Positions 1 through 6,608 of a stretch of 64,000 nucleotides of DNA are shown piece after piece. Under the pieces are notes generated by a model. The model was not told where the DNA came from. It did no database searches and worked only from the letters and a program-made list of their open reading frames with translations. Position numbers and translations under genes: made by a program. Position 1 is the stretch's first letter; each line of letters opens with the position of its first letter. The DNA is from Hymenobacter sp. ISL-91 (GTDB lineage: Bacteria > Bacteroidota > Bacteroidia > Cytophagales > Hymenobacteraceae): assembly GCF_018613725.1 (NCBI RefSeq), contig NZ_JAGGPS010000014.1, forward strand, positions 1-64,000. Direction: 5' to 3'.

Positions 1-120
1 CACCGCTGCAAGCATTACTGGATAAGGCCACAAGACTATGCCACCGACCAAACACTGCTCCAACGACTTGAAGACGTCTTGACAAACGTCGGCAAACAAT
101 ACACGATTACTTTTGCATGA
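1..120 (+). CDS. IS630-like transposase, C-terminal end (cut by window edge)
   Basis: The first 40 codons are open and stop at TGA 118-120. The tail contains KHYWIRPQDYA and ends VGKQYTITFA. That resembles, from memory, the C-terminus of IS630/Tc1-mariner-type DDE transposases, which often end in a GxxYTINFA-like string. Only about 39 residues are visible, so the catalytic Asp residues and the left end lie outside the window. The stop codon directly abuts a serine hydrolase gene that ends abnormally on the opposite strand, which supports an insertion here. No terminal inverted repeat can be confirmed from one end. The family call is moderate; a coding tail is likely. Confidence 0.5.
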   Translation, partial: HRCKHYWIRPQDYATDQTLLQRLEDVLTNVGKQYTITFA

Positions 121-1065
121 CTACTTAAAGCCGTCGATGCTGCCGCGGCGCTCCAGCACCGGCCACCCAAACGTGCGGTTGTTGTAGTAGAAGCCAACGG
201 TGGGGCGGCCGCGGGCATAGTCGAGGTAGGCCGGCTGCTGGGGCCTGATGAGCAGTTGGGCGGTGGTTTGGGGGCGCAATAGCCGGTTCGTGCGCAGGCC
301 TTCCACAAGCCGACCCAGGTCGGCAACCGTCGAGTAAATGGCTCCCGCCCCGGCGTAGTTGGCGACGTCGCGCGTATCGTTCTGCAGTGGTTCCGGCTGG
401 CCGCCCCCGCCGAAAGAATAGTTGTAGTAGCCGTAGGCCAGGTTGGGAATAATGCGGTCATCCGTCAGTACGCCGGTATTTTTCATGCCCAGCGGCGTCA
501 GAATAGTCTCCTGCAGCAGCACCGGGTACGGCCGGCCGCTCACCACTTCCAGCACCCGCGTCAGCACTACGTAATCGACGTTATTGTAGTTGAAGCCGGG
601 CGTGGGTTTCGTTTCATCCCGCACCACGTAAGCCCGCACGAACTCCGCCAGCGGCAGCCGCTTGTCGTAGGCCTGTATGGGCTCGTTTTTCAGCCCCGAG
701 TAGTGCGTCAGCAAATCCAGCAGGCTGATTTGACGGCAGCTAGTGGGTAGTTCGGGCAGGTAGGCGGCGGCTTTATCGGTGAGCTTGAGCTGGCCCCACT
801 CCTGCAGTTGCAGCACTAGCAGCGCGGTAAAGGTCTTGCTCATCGATGCAATCGGAAACCGGGTGCTGTCGGTGACCGGCACGGCAAACTGGAAGTTAGC
901 GGAGCCTTTATTGCCGCGGGCTACCACCCGGCCGTTCTTCACAGCCAGCATCGCCCCGTTGAAATGCCCGGCCGCGTGCTCAGCCGTCAGCACCGAGTCG
1001 AGGCGATTTTGGGCCGCGGCGGGCCGGATCAGTAAGAGCGGCAGCAGAAACAGGAGGTAGCGCAT
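121..1065 (-). pseudogene. Serine hydrolase (class C beta-lactamase family), 3' end lost
   Basis: A secreted serine hydrolase of the beta-lactamase/D-peptidase superfamily. The start at 1065 is chosen because it gives a clean signal peptide (MRYLLFLLPLLL, then a cleavage region at AAAQ); an upstream ATG at 1089 would put charged residues ahead of it. The nucleophile motif SMSK (SxxK) and the YNN motif (YxN) are present. The frame stops with TAG right after RRGSIDGFK, where family members normally carry an HxG-type third motif (here RRG) and continue for tens of residues more. The stop coincides with the end of the IS630-like transposase, so the gene was probably cut by that insertion. It is unlikely to be active, unless the remainder is unusually short in this subfamily. 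Confidence 0.75.
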
Positions 1066-1128
1066 AGAGCCGGGAAGATACGCTGGCACCGTCGATTTCA
1101 GCCACTGGCAGGCCCAGACTACGCCCTC

Positions 1129-1728
1129 CTACTTCCCCAGCAGCTTGGCCACGTACTTGCCCACGATGTCAAATTCCAGGTTCACCCGGTCGCCGGGGCG
1201 CAGGTCCTGGAACGTAGTGTGCTCGTAGGTGTAGGGAATGATAGCCACTGAGAAACCGTCGTCGGTGCTGTTGAAGCAGGTGAGGCTGGTGCCGTTGATG
1301 CAGATAGAGCCTTTTTCCACCGTTACGCGGCCGGGGCCGGCCTCGTGGCGGAAGCGGTAGAGCCAGGAGCCGTTCTGGTCCTCCACCGACTCGCAGGTGG
1401 CCGTCAAATCGACGTGGCCCTGCACGATGTGGCCATCGAAGCGGCCGTTGGCTGAGAGACAGCGCTCCAGGTTTACGCGGCGGCCGGGGGCCCAGGTGCT
1501 CAGGTTAGTCTTTTGCAGTGTTTCGTCGATGGCCGTGACGACGTGGGTGCCGGTGGCGCCGGCCATGCCGTCCACAGCTACTACCGTCAGGCACACGCCG
1601 TCGTGGGCCACGCTCTGGTCAATTTTGAGTTCCGACGCGAAACCTGATTCAACCGTGAAATGAATGTTGGTGCCCTCGCGGCGTACAGTGGTAATGGTGC
1701 CTAGGGTTTCGATGATGCCGGTGAACAT
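1129..1728 (-). CDS. ribE: Riboflavin synthase, alpha subunit
   Basis: The enzyme converts two molecules of 6,7-dimethyl-8-ribityllumazine into riboflavin, the last step of vitamin B2 synthesis, in the cytoplasm. The 199-residue protein starts with the hallmark MFTGIIE and carries two lumazine-binding repeats (about residues 1-97 and 98-190); the second contains the ICINGTSLT motif. Length is typical of the family. The ATG start codon (1726-1728) touches the outer edge of the left inverted repeat of the GxxExxY cassette, so that cassette now occupies the region where the promoter would lie. No dedicated promoter was recognised. The gene may rely on readthrough from upstream or on a signal within the repeat. 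Confidence 0.96.
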   Translation of the reverse strand: MFTGIIETLGTITTVRREGTNIHFTVESGFASELKIDQSVAHDGVCLTVVAVDGMAGATGTHVVTAIDETLQKTNLSTWAPGRRVNLERCLSANGRFDGHIVQGHVDLTATCESVEDQNGSWLYRFRHEAGPGRVTVEKGSICINGTSLTCFNSTDDGFSVAIIPYTYEHTTFQDLRPGDRVNLEFDIVGKYVAKLLGK

Positions 1729-1812
1729 AAATCACAGATGGTACAGATGACTGGATGCCACAGATTCGTTCTGGTGGCGGATTTGTTCTGGATGCCAGAT
1801 TCGTTCTGGTGG
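1727..1812. repeat. Left 86-bp inverted-repeat arm of GxxExxY cassette
   Basis: It begins ATAAATCACAGATGGTACAG and continues with 17-18-bp tandem sub-units that each start TTCTGG (TTCTGGTGGCGGATTTG, then TTCTGGATGCCAGATTCG, then another TTCTGGTGG). The same order recurs, reverse-complemented, at 2299-2384. The first two bases belong to the riboflavin synthase start codon. Confidence 0.85.
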
Positions 1813-1845
1813 GGATAATTTGTAGCCCTCTTCTGGCTGGCAGGG

Positions 1846-2217
1846 CTAGTTGACGAAGCGTTTGTAGCTGAGGCGGGGTTCGCCAAAGTTTAGGAGCAGG
1901 GCCACTTCAAGCTGGTAGGCGTGCAGATAATTCAGGACCTGGGCGTGGTGTAGCGTGGTAACTTCGCTGACGGCTTTCAGTTCGACTAACACTGTTTTTT
2001 CTGCCAGAAAATCAACCCGGCGGCTGCCCACTTTTTCGCCCCGGTAAAACAGCGGCAGCTCCAGTTCCTGCTCGAAAGCAACCCCGCTTTCCCGCAGCTC
2101 AATGGCCAGGCAACGCTGGTACACCACCTCCGGGAAGCCCACTCCCAAATACGTATGTACCCGCATAGCCGCTCCAATAATTTTTCCGGTCAGCTCTTTG
2201 TGCTTATACCCCTCCAT
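1846..2217 (-). CDS. GxxExxY protein (PD-(D/E)XK nuclease-like fold)
   Basis: A 123-residue protein of the GxxExxY family (TIGR04256 / PDDEXK_3). The signature is G27-F-P-E30-V-V-Y33. A PD-(D/E)XK-like core follows: D69 in RRVDFLAE and E79-x-K81 in VLVELKAV. The usual C-terminal LLNFGEPRLSYKR segment is intact. The family's molecular role is not established; the residues suggest a nuclease or nucleic-acid-binding fold. The gene sits alone between two 86-bp inverted repeats, with 33 bases downstream and about 80 bases upstream before the arms. It looks intact. The arrangement recalls a minimal transposition or homing cassette, but no activity can be claimed. Confidence 0.9.
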   Translation of the reverse strand: MEGYKHKELTGKIIGAAMRVHTYLGVGFPEVVYQRCLAIELRESGVAFEQELELPLFYRGEKVGSRRVDFLAEKTVLVELKAVSEVTTLHHAQVLNYLHAYQLEVALLLNFGEPRLSYKRFVN

Positions 2218-2298
2218 ACCAGATACGTTTCAGCTTCGACAAGAGCAAAACACCACCCACCAAACAAGTAAAACAAATCCTCCACCAGCACAAATCCG

Positions 2299-2384
2299 CC
2301 ACCAGAATGAATCTGGCATCCAGAACAAATCCGCCACCAGAATAAATCTGTGGCATCCAGTCATCTGTACCATCTGTGATTTAT
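2299..2384. repeat. Right 86-bp inverted-repeat arm of GxxExxY cassette
   Basis: This is the reverse complement of the left arm with about three substitutions. On the inner side two further degenerate units follow (GGATTTGTGCTGGTGGA-like, 2270-2298), so this side carries more tandem units than the left. The outer end supplies the TAA stop codon (2381-2383) of the neighbouring sugar transferase. Confidence 0.85.
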
Positions 2385-3793
2385 TTACCCCGCCCCTCAA
2401 TAATGATTTTCAACGTGTAGAGCAGGACCCGGAAGTCCATGGCCAGGCTCATATTTTCGATGTAGAGGATGTCGAACTTGAGGCGCTCTACCATCTGGGC
2501 CACGGTTTCGGCGTAGCCGTACTTTACCTGGCCGAGGCTGGTAAGGCCGGGCCGGACGCGGTGCAGGTGGCGGTAGTGGGGCGCGATTTGCACAATCTGG
2601 TCGATGAAGAAGCGGCGCTCGGGGCGCGGGCCCACAATGCTCATGTCGCCCTTGATAACGTTCCAGAACTGCGGTAGCTCATCGAGCCGCACCTTGCGCA
2701 TAAATCGGCCCCATTTGGTAATGCGCGGGTCGTGGTCGGACGACAGGGCCGGGCCCTGTCGTTCGGCATCCACGTACATCGAGCGGAACTTGTAGATGCG
2801 AAACGGCACGGCGTTGCGCCCGATGCGCTCCTGCGAGTAGAACACCGGCCCCGGCGAAGAAAGCCGCACCATCAGGGCCGTGAAGGCGTACACCGGCCAG
2901 GCCAGCAGCAGAAACAGCACCGAGCCTACCACGTCGATCAGGCGCTTGGCCACCTGCTGCCACAGCGGCAGCAAATCCTGCTTGATATCGATGAGCGGCG
3001 TGCCGAAAACGTGGCTCACCTTCACCGAGCCCAGCAGCATCTGATAAAGGTCGGGCAGGATGCTGACGCGGGCGGGCGTACCGTTGAGCAGCGTCAGGAT
3101 TTCTTCGATGATGCGGTGCTCGCCCGGTTCGATGGCAATGACAATCTGCTCCACGTTCAGTTCGCGCACCAGCTCGGGCAGCCGGCGGTACGAGCCCACA
3201 TCGGGCAACTCGGCAGCCAGCTCGGCGCACACGCTGGGGCCCAGGGGCGCGAAACCTACCAGCCGCAGCCCCAGGTGGCGGCCGGTGCGGCCCAGGTCGC
3301 GGCCGGTGTCGCGGGCCAGCGCGCCCGAGCCCACCAGCAGCGTATTGAAGCTGATGACGCCGCCGCGCACCAGCTGCTGCACGCTGTACACGGCCCAGAG
3401 CCGGAGCACCGCCGTGATGAGGAAGTGCAGCAGGAAGTAGGCCGAAATGGTTTTGTAGTAGCTGCGGTAGTTCTGCACGCCCTGGTCGTCGAGCAGCAGC
3501 ACAAAGAAGATGAGCACGGCCCCCAGCACCGACACGCGGGCCAGCCGGATAAGCTCACTCAGCCGCGACTTGCGGAAAATATCGTTGTACTCCCCCAGCA
3601 GCGCATACAGGCCCGTCCAGAAAGTAGCAATCAACAGGGCGGCTCCCACCAGAAATGCCGGATTGGGCACGGCATCGGCGGCAAAATGGTAGTCGGTGTC
3701 GGAGCTGATTTCGCGCAGCAGATACTTGCGCACCAAAAAAAAGCACATCCACGCCAGTAGCGCCGCCAGAAAGTCGGCGCCTATCAGCTTCAT
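2381..3793 (-). CDS. Exopolysaccharide polyprenyl glycosylphosphotransferase
   Basis: It likely transfers a sugar-1-phosphate to undecaprenyl phosphate at the inner membrane, the first step of capsule, exopolysaccharide or O-antigen assembly. The start at 3793 (MKLIGADFLAALLAW) gives 470 residues and places the first membrane helix at the N-terminus. About four N-terminal membrane segments, a CoA-binding-like central domain (LLVGSGALARDTGRDL) and a further membrane anchor precede the bacterial sugar transferase domain. The domain carries KRLIDVVGS, YKFRSM, RLDELPQ, GDMSIVGPRPE and RPGLTSLGQ. The stop codon lies inside the right arm of the GxxExxY cassette, so the last residues may have been altered by that insertion. 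The sugar specificity cannot be read from sequence. Confidence 0.93.
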   Translation of the reverse strand: MKLIGADFLAALLAWMCFFLVRKYLLREISSDTDYHFAADAVPNPAFLVGAALLIATFWTGLYALLGEYNDIFRKSRLSELIRLARVSVLGAVLIFFVLLLDDQGVQNYRSYYKTISAYFLLHFLITAVLRLWAVYSVQQLVRGGVISFNTLLVGSGALARDTGRDLGRTGRHLGLRLVGFAPLGPSVCAELAAELPDVGSYRRLPELVRELNVEQIVIAIEPGEHRIIEEILTLLNGTPARVSILPDLYQMLLGSVKVSHVFGTPLIDIKQDLLPLWQQVAKRLIDVVGSVLFLLLAWPVYAFTALMVRLSSPGPVFYSQERIGRNAVPFRIYKFRSMYVDAERQGPALSSDHDPRITKWGRFMRKVRLDELPQFWNVIKGDMSIVGPRPERRFFIDQIVQIAPHYRHLHRVRPGLTSLGQVKYGYAETVAQMVERLKFDILYIENMSLAMDFRVLLYTLKIIIEGRGK

Positions 3794-4000
3794 TTTTTGC
3801 AGAGTACGAATCAAGAGCGAAGCAGGTAAGCGGTTCAACCGGCAACAAAGCTGCGTATTCTGGCCCGGAAGGCCTAATTTTACGCTTCCGCTTACCCCTG
3901 CCCCACTGCCGGGCCGGTTTTTTCGGAGCGGCATAAAGGTAACCAATACCCGTTAGCCCGCTCCGCCGCCATTCGCGCCTGCCGCTTCTACCCGCCATCT

Positions 4001-4657
4001 ATGCACGCCGCCCCCGACACTTACCGCCACCGAGGCATGCGCCGCGCCCTGGTCGAGGATCTGCGCCGCAAGGGCATCCGCGACGAGCAAGTGCTGGCGG
4101 CCATTGGGGCAGTGCCGCGCCACCAGTTCTTCGCCGCCGGCTTTCAGTCGCATGCCTACCACGACAAGGCGTTTCCCATCGGCGAGGGCCAGACCATTTC
4201 GCAGCCCTACACCGTGGCCTACCAAACGGAACTGCTACGCATCGGCCCGCAGGATAAGGTGCTGGAAATCGGGACCGGCTCGGGCTACCAGTGCAGCGTG
4301 CTGCTGCAGCTCACGCCCCACGTGTTCAGTATTGAGTACAACGCCGTGCTGTTCGAGCGCACGGCCCGCCGCCTGGCCCAGCTGCCCCAGCCGCCCCAGC
4401 TGTTCTGCGGCGACGGCTCGCTGGGCCTGCCTCAGCACGCGCCGTTCGATAAGATACTGGTAACGGCCGGCTCGCCCACGCTGCCCCGGCCGCTACTGCA
4501 GCAACTGCGAGTGGGCGGGGCGCTGGTCATTCCGGTAGGCGATGCTACCCGCCAGCGCATGGTGCGCGTGGTGCGCGAGAGTGAGGAGGAATTTTCGCGC
4601 CAGGAGCTGGAGGAATTCCGCTTCGTGCCGCTGCTGGGCAAGGCCGGCTGGGGGTAG
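4001..4657 (+). CDS. pcm: Protein-L-isoaspartate O-methyltransferase
   Basis: It methylates isoaspartyl residues in damaged proteins using S-adenosylmethionine, starting their repair. The 218-residue protein has the family signature KAFPIGEGQTISQPY (about residues 56-70) and the SAM-binding motif VLEIGTGSGYQ (87-97), followed by a conserved FDKILVTAGS block. Length matches the bacterial family. The gene is divergent from the sugar transferase, with about 200 bases between them. The ATG at 4001 is the first that includes the conserved N-terminal helix; a shorter start at residue 13 (RGMRRALV) is possible. Confidence 0.95.
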   Translation: MHAAPDTYRHRGMRRALVEDLRRKGIRDEQVLAAIGAVPRHQFFAAGFQSHAYHDKAFPIGEGQTISQPYTVAYQTELLRIGPQDKVLEIGTGSGYQCSVLLQLTPHVFSIEYNAVLFERTARRLAQLPQPPQLFCGDGSLGLPQHAPFDKILVTAGSPTLPRPLLQQLRVGGALVIPVGDATRQRMVRVVRESEEEFSRQELEEFRFVPLLGKAGWG

Positions 4658-4672
4658 CGGTTAGTGAATGGA

Positions 4673-4698
4673 GGGAGGGAGGGAGGGAGGGAGGGAGG
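4673..4698 (+). repeat. GGGA tandem tract (6.5 copies)
   Basis: An uninterrupted run of GGGA units directly downstream of pcm. Seven G-runs spaced by single A residues fit the general pattern of an intramolecular G-quadruplex on the plus strand and of its C-rich partner on the minus strand. It is also a candidate for length variation by slippage. Confidence 0.9.
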
Positions 4699-4702
4699 TC
4701 GT

Positions 4703-4801
4703 TTGTCATCCCGAGCTTGGGAAGGACCCTAGCCCGTGAGGGCGAGTCGTTATTGCGGCTGGTTGCAGGTGCTAAGGGCCGTCGCTGCACTCAGCATGAC
4801 A
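4703..4801. repeat. Degenerate palindromic repeat, GTCAT...ATGAC family (family A)
   Basis: Starts TGTCATCCCGAGC and ends CACTCAGCATGACA, so the two ends pair. This is the same end motif as the better-preserved copies at 6427-6518, 26310-26448, 41370-41511 and 47140-47180. The interior is diverged. Confidence 0.5.
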
Positions 4802-4832
4802 GGCGAAGGCCCCCACTCCCCGAGTCAGCGCT

Positions 4833-4840
4833 TACCTTTG
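4833..4840 (+). promoter_or_regulatory. Putative -7 box TACCTTTG of the thioesterase gene
   Basis: Matches the Bacteroidota -7 consensus TAnnTTTG exactly and lies 32 bases ahead of the thioesterase ATG. No convincing -33 TTTG was found at the usual spacing. Confidence 0.45.
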
Positions 4841-4872
4841 CTTCCTCTTAAGTAGCATTCACCCCCTCCCCG

Positions 4873-5424
4873 ATGACCCGCAAACCCAAGCCTGTTAAAG
4901 ACTCGTTCGTCAGCATGACCGAGCTGGTACTGCCCAACGATACCAACACGCTCAACAACCTGATGGGCGGCCGCATGATGCACCTGATGGACGTAGCGGC
5001 CGCCATTTCGGCCCAGCGCCACTCCAACCGCATCGTTGTTACGGCTTCGGTCGACAACGTATCCTTCCGCGAAGGCATCAAGCTGGGCAGCGTTATCACG
5101 CTGGAGGCGCAGGTTACGCGCTCCTTCAGCTCCAGCATGGAGGTGCATATTGACGTGTGGGCCGAGGACATTCCGAGCGGCACGAAAGTCAAATCCAACG
5201 AAGCCTTCTTCACCTTCGTGGCCGTCGACCAGTCTGGCCGCCCCATTGACGTGCCCGACGCCGTACCCGAAACAGCGGCCGAGCAAGCCCTCTACGACGG
5301 AGCCCTGCGCCGCCGCCAGCTACGCCTGGTGCTGGGCGGGCGCATGGCCCCACAGGAAGCCACCGAACTCAAAGCCCTCTTCGACCTCGTAGCCCAGGCC
5401 GCCGAGGATGAAACGCCCAGCTGA
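4873..5424 (+). CDS. Acyl-CoA thioesterase (hotdog fold)
   Basis: A cytoplasmic enzyme that hydrolyses acyl-CoA to free acid and CoA. The 183-residue protein has one acyl-CoA hydrolase hotdog domain. MTELVLPNDTNTLNNLMGG and MHLMDVAAAI hold the conserved Asn/Gly/Asp region, followed by the strand VTASVDNVSFREGIKLG and the segment KSNEAFFTFVAVD. This is the pattern of the YciA/BFIT-like group. The start is fixed by the TACCTTTG box upstream and by the lack of conserved sequence before it. The substrate chain length is unknown. Confidence 0.9.
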   Translation: MTRKPKPVKDSFVSMTELVLPNDTNTLNNLMGGRMMHLMDVAAAISAQRHSNRIVVTASVDNVSFREGIKLGSVITLEAQVTRSFSSSMEVHIDVWAEDIPSGTKVKSNEAFFTFVAVDQSGRPIDVPDAVPETAAEQALYDGALRRRQLRLVLGGRMAPQEATELKALFDLVAQAAEDETPS

Positions 5425-5519
5425 GCTGTTAGCTGAAGAAACGCCAATCAGCGCAGGCCGTGCTGATTGGTGTTGGGGAATGCGTAAATTGCCTCTACGC
5501 TCCTATTTTGCCCTTTTGC

Positions 5520-6386
5520 ATGGACAACGCCGCCACGCTCGCCTTTTTCCAGAACTTCTACACCGAAGCCTCCCTTTATGTGGTGCCGGACCCGGTAGTG
5601 GCGCCCCTGGCCGCCGCGGCAGCTTCGGCGGCTCCCCTGGTTGCAATGGCGCCGCCCGTTTCGGTGGCACCGCCGGTTGCTCAGCCAGCTACAGCCGCCA
5701 GTCCCGAGCCAGTTCCGCTCCCACCGATGCGGCCCGCAATGGCACCACCGACAGCAGCCGCTCCGGTCTCTAAACCACTCGCTCCGGCCGTGGTAGCACC
5801 AGTAGTAGCGCCACCAGCTCCGGTTGCGGTGCCGGCACCGGCCGTAGAACCAGCACCATCGGCACCAGCAGCAGCAGCCGGGCACGCGGCCGTAACGCTC
5901 ACACTGGCCCCGCTACCAGCGGCCCCGGCGGCTCCGCCTTCGCAGCCGGGCCGGGTGCAGCCCACGCCTACCCAGTCGCCGGTGGCGCACATCCCATTTT
6001 CGGTGTTGGGCAGCAACTTCGACGGCCTGGTACTGCTGGTGCGCCTGCCCGAGGCTCAGTTCCGCAAGCTGCCGCGCAACGTGTTTCTCAACAACCTGCT
6101 GAAAGCGCTGCGCCTGATTATGGAAGACGTGCTGCTGGTGAACGTGGAGCACGACTCTTACCCGGTGGCCCTGTGCAGCCTGCGCCAGCACCTGGCAGCC
6201 CGGCAGTTCCTGGCGTTCGGCAAAAACCTGCTCGACGTAGCCGTGTATACCACCCAGCCCTACGAACCGGTGCTCCTTTACGGCGACACGGCCTTCCTCG
6301 GAGCCAGTGAAATCGAAATGCTCGAATACGATGCCGGCCGCAAAAAGAAGCTCTGGCAGTCGGTGCAGCGCATGTTTGGGGTGTGA
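5520..6386 (+). CDS. Conserved protein with Pro/Ala-rich linker and possible HolD-like C-terminus
   Basis: The ATG at 5520 is preferred; an upstream in-frame start at 5460 adds a non-conserved segment. The protein has 288 residues: a short N-terminal helix (MDNAATLAFFQNFYTEASLY), a long low-complexity linker rich in Pro, Ala and Val (about residues 25-155), and a folded C-terminal domain of about 130 residues. That domain has hydrophobic strands (FDGLVLLVRLP), a helix NNLLKALRLIMEDV, a strand LLVNVEH, and ends EMLEYDAGRKKKLWQSVQRMF. The final D-x4-K-x-LW pattern and helix-linker-Rossmann layout recall the psi subunit (HolD) of DNA polymerase III. This is a weak structural analogy, not an assignment. 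Otherwise the function is unknown. Confidence 0.75.
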   Translation: MDNAATLAFFQNFYTEASLYVVPDPVVAPLAAAAASAAPLVAMAPPVSVAPPVAQPATAASPEPVPLPPMRPAMAPPTAAAPVSKPLAPAVVAPVVAPPAPVAVPAPAVEPAPSAPAAAAGHAAVTLTLAPLPAAPAAPPSQPGRVQPTPTQSPVAHIPFSVLGSNFDGLVLLVRLPEAQFRKLPRNVFLNNLLKALRLIMEDVLLVNVEHDSYPVALCSLRQHLAARQFLAFGKNLLDVAVYTTQPYEPVLLYGDTAFLGASEIEMLEYDAGRKKKLWQSVQRMFGV

Positions 6387-6426
6387 CTCTAAACGCGTTT
6401 TGAGACTCGCTGAAATCAACTTGTCT

Positions 6427-6518
6427 GTCATGCTGAGCTTGTCGAAGCATCTCTACCGCTTCGCTACAATGCTAACCTGACGAAACGGTAGAGATGCTTC
6501 GGCTGCGCTCAGAATGAC
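6427..6518. repeat. Palindromic intergenic repeat (family A)
   Basis: The arms begin GTCATGCTGAGC and end GCTCAGAATGAC. Inner arms AGCATCTCTACCG and CGGTAGAGATGCT are nearly perfect complements. The whole can fold into one long hairpin. The same motif order (GTCAT, GAGC, CGAAG, CTCTACCG) occurs at 41401-41496. Confidence 0.85.
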
Positions 6519-6548
6519 GGGCTATCTGATTTCCTGCCAGCCTCGTTA

Positions 6549-6592
6549 CAACAGAAACGGCCAGCCGCATATGCGACTGGCCGTTTCTGTTG
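6549..6592. terminator. Bidirectional-type terminator hairpin
   Basis: A perfect 16-bp stem (6549-6564 with 6577-6592, core CAACAGAAACGGCCAG) with a 12-nt loop. It lies between the convergent gene ending at 6386 and the thioredoxin gene ending at 6609, and could serve both. T-runs are short. Confidence 0.7.
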
Positions 6593-6608
6593 CGTACTTA
6601 TCACCCTC

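Larger units (their letters stand above)
1727..2384. mobile_element. Inverted-repeat cassette carrying a GxxExxY gene
   Basis: A 658-bp unit made of one GxxExxY gene between two 86-bp arms in inverted orientation. By eye the arms differ at about three positions. The unit lies exactly between the start codon of riboflavin synthase and the stop codon of the sugar transferase, both on the minus strand. It carries no recognisable transposase, and no clear target-site duplication is visible at the outer edges. The symmetry and compactness suggest a mobile or once-mobile unit, moved either by its own nuclease-like protein or in trans. That mobility is inferred, not shown. Confidence 0.6.
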
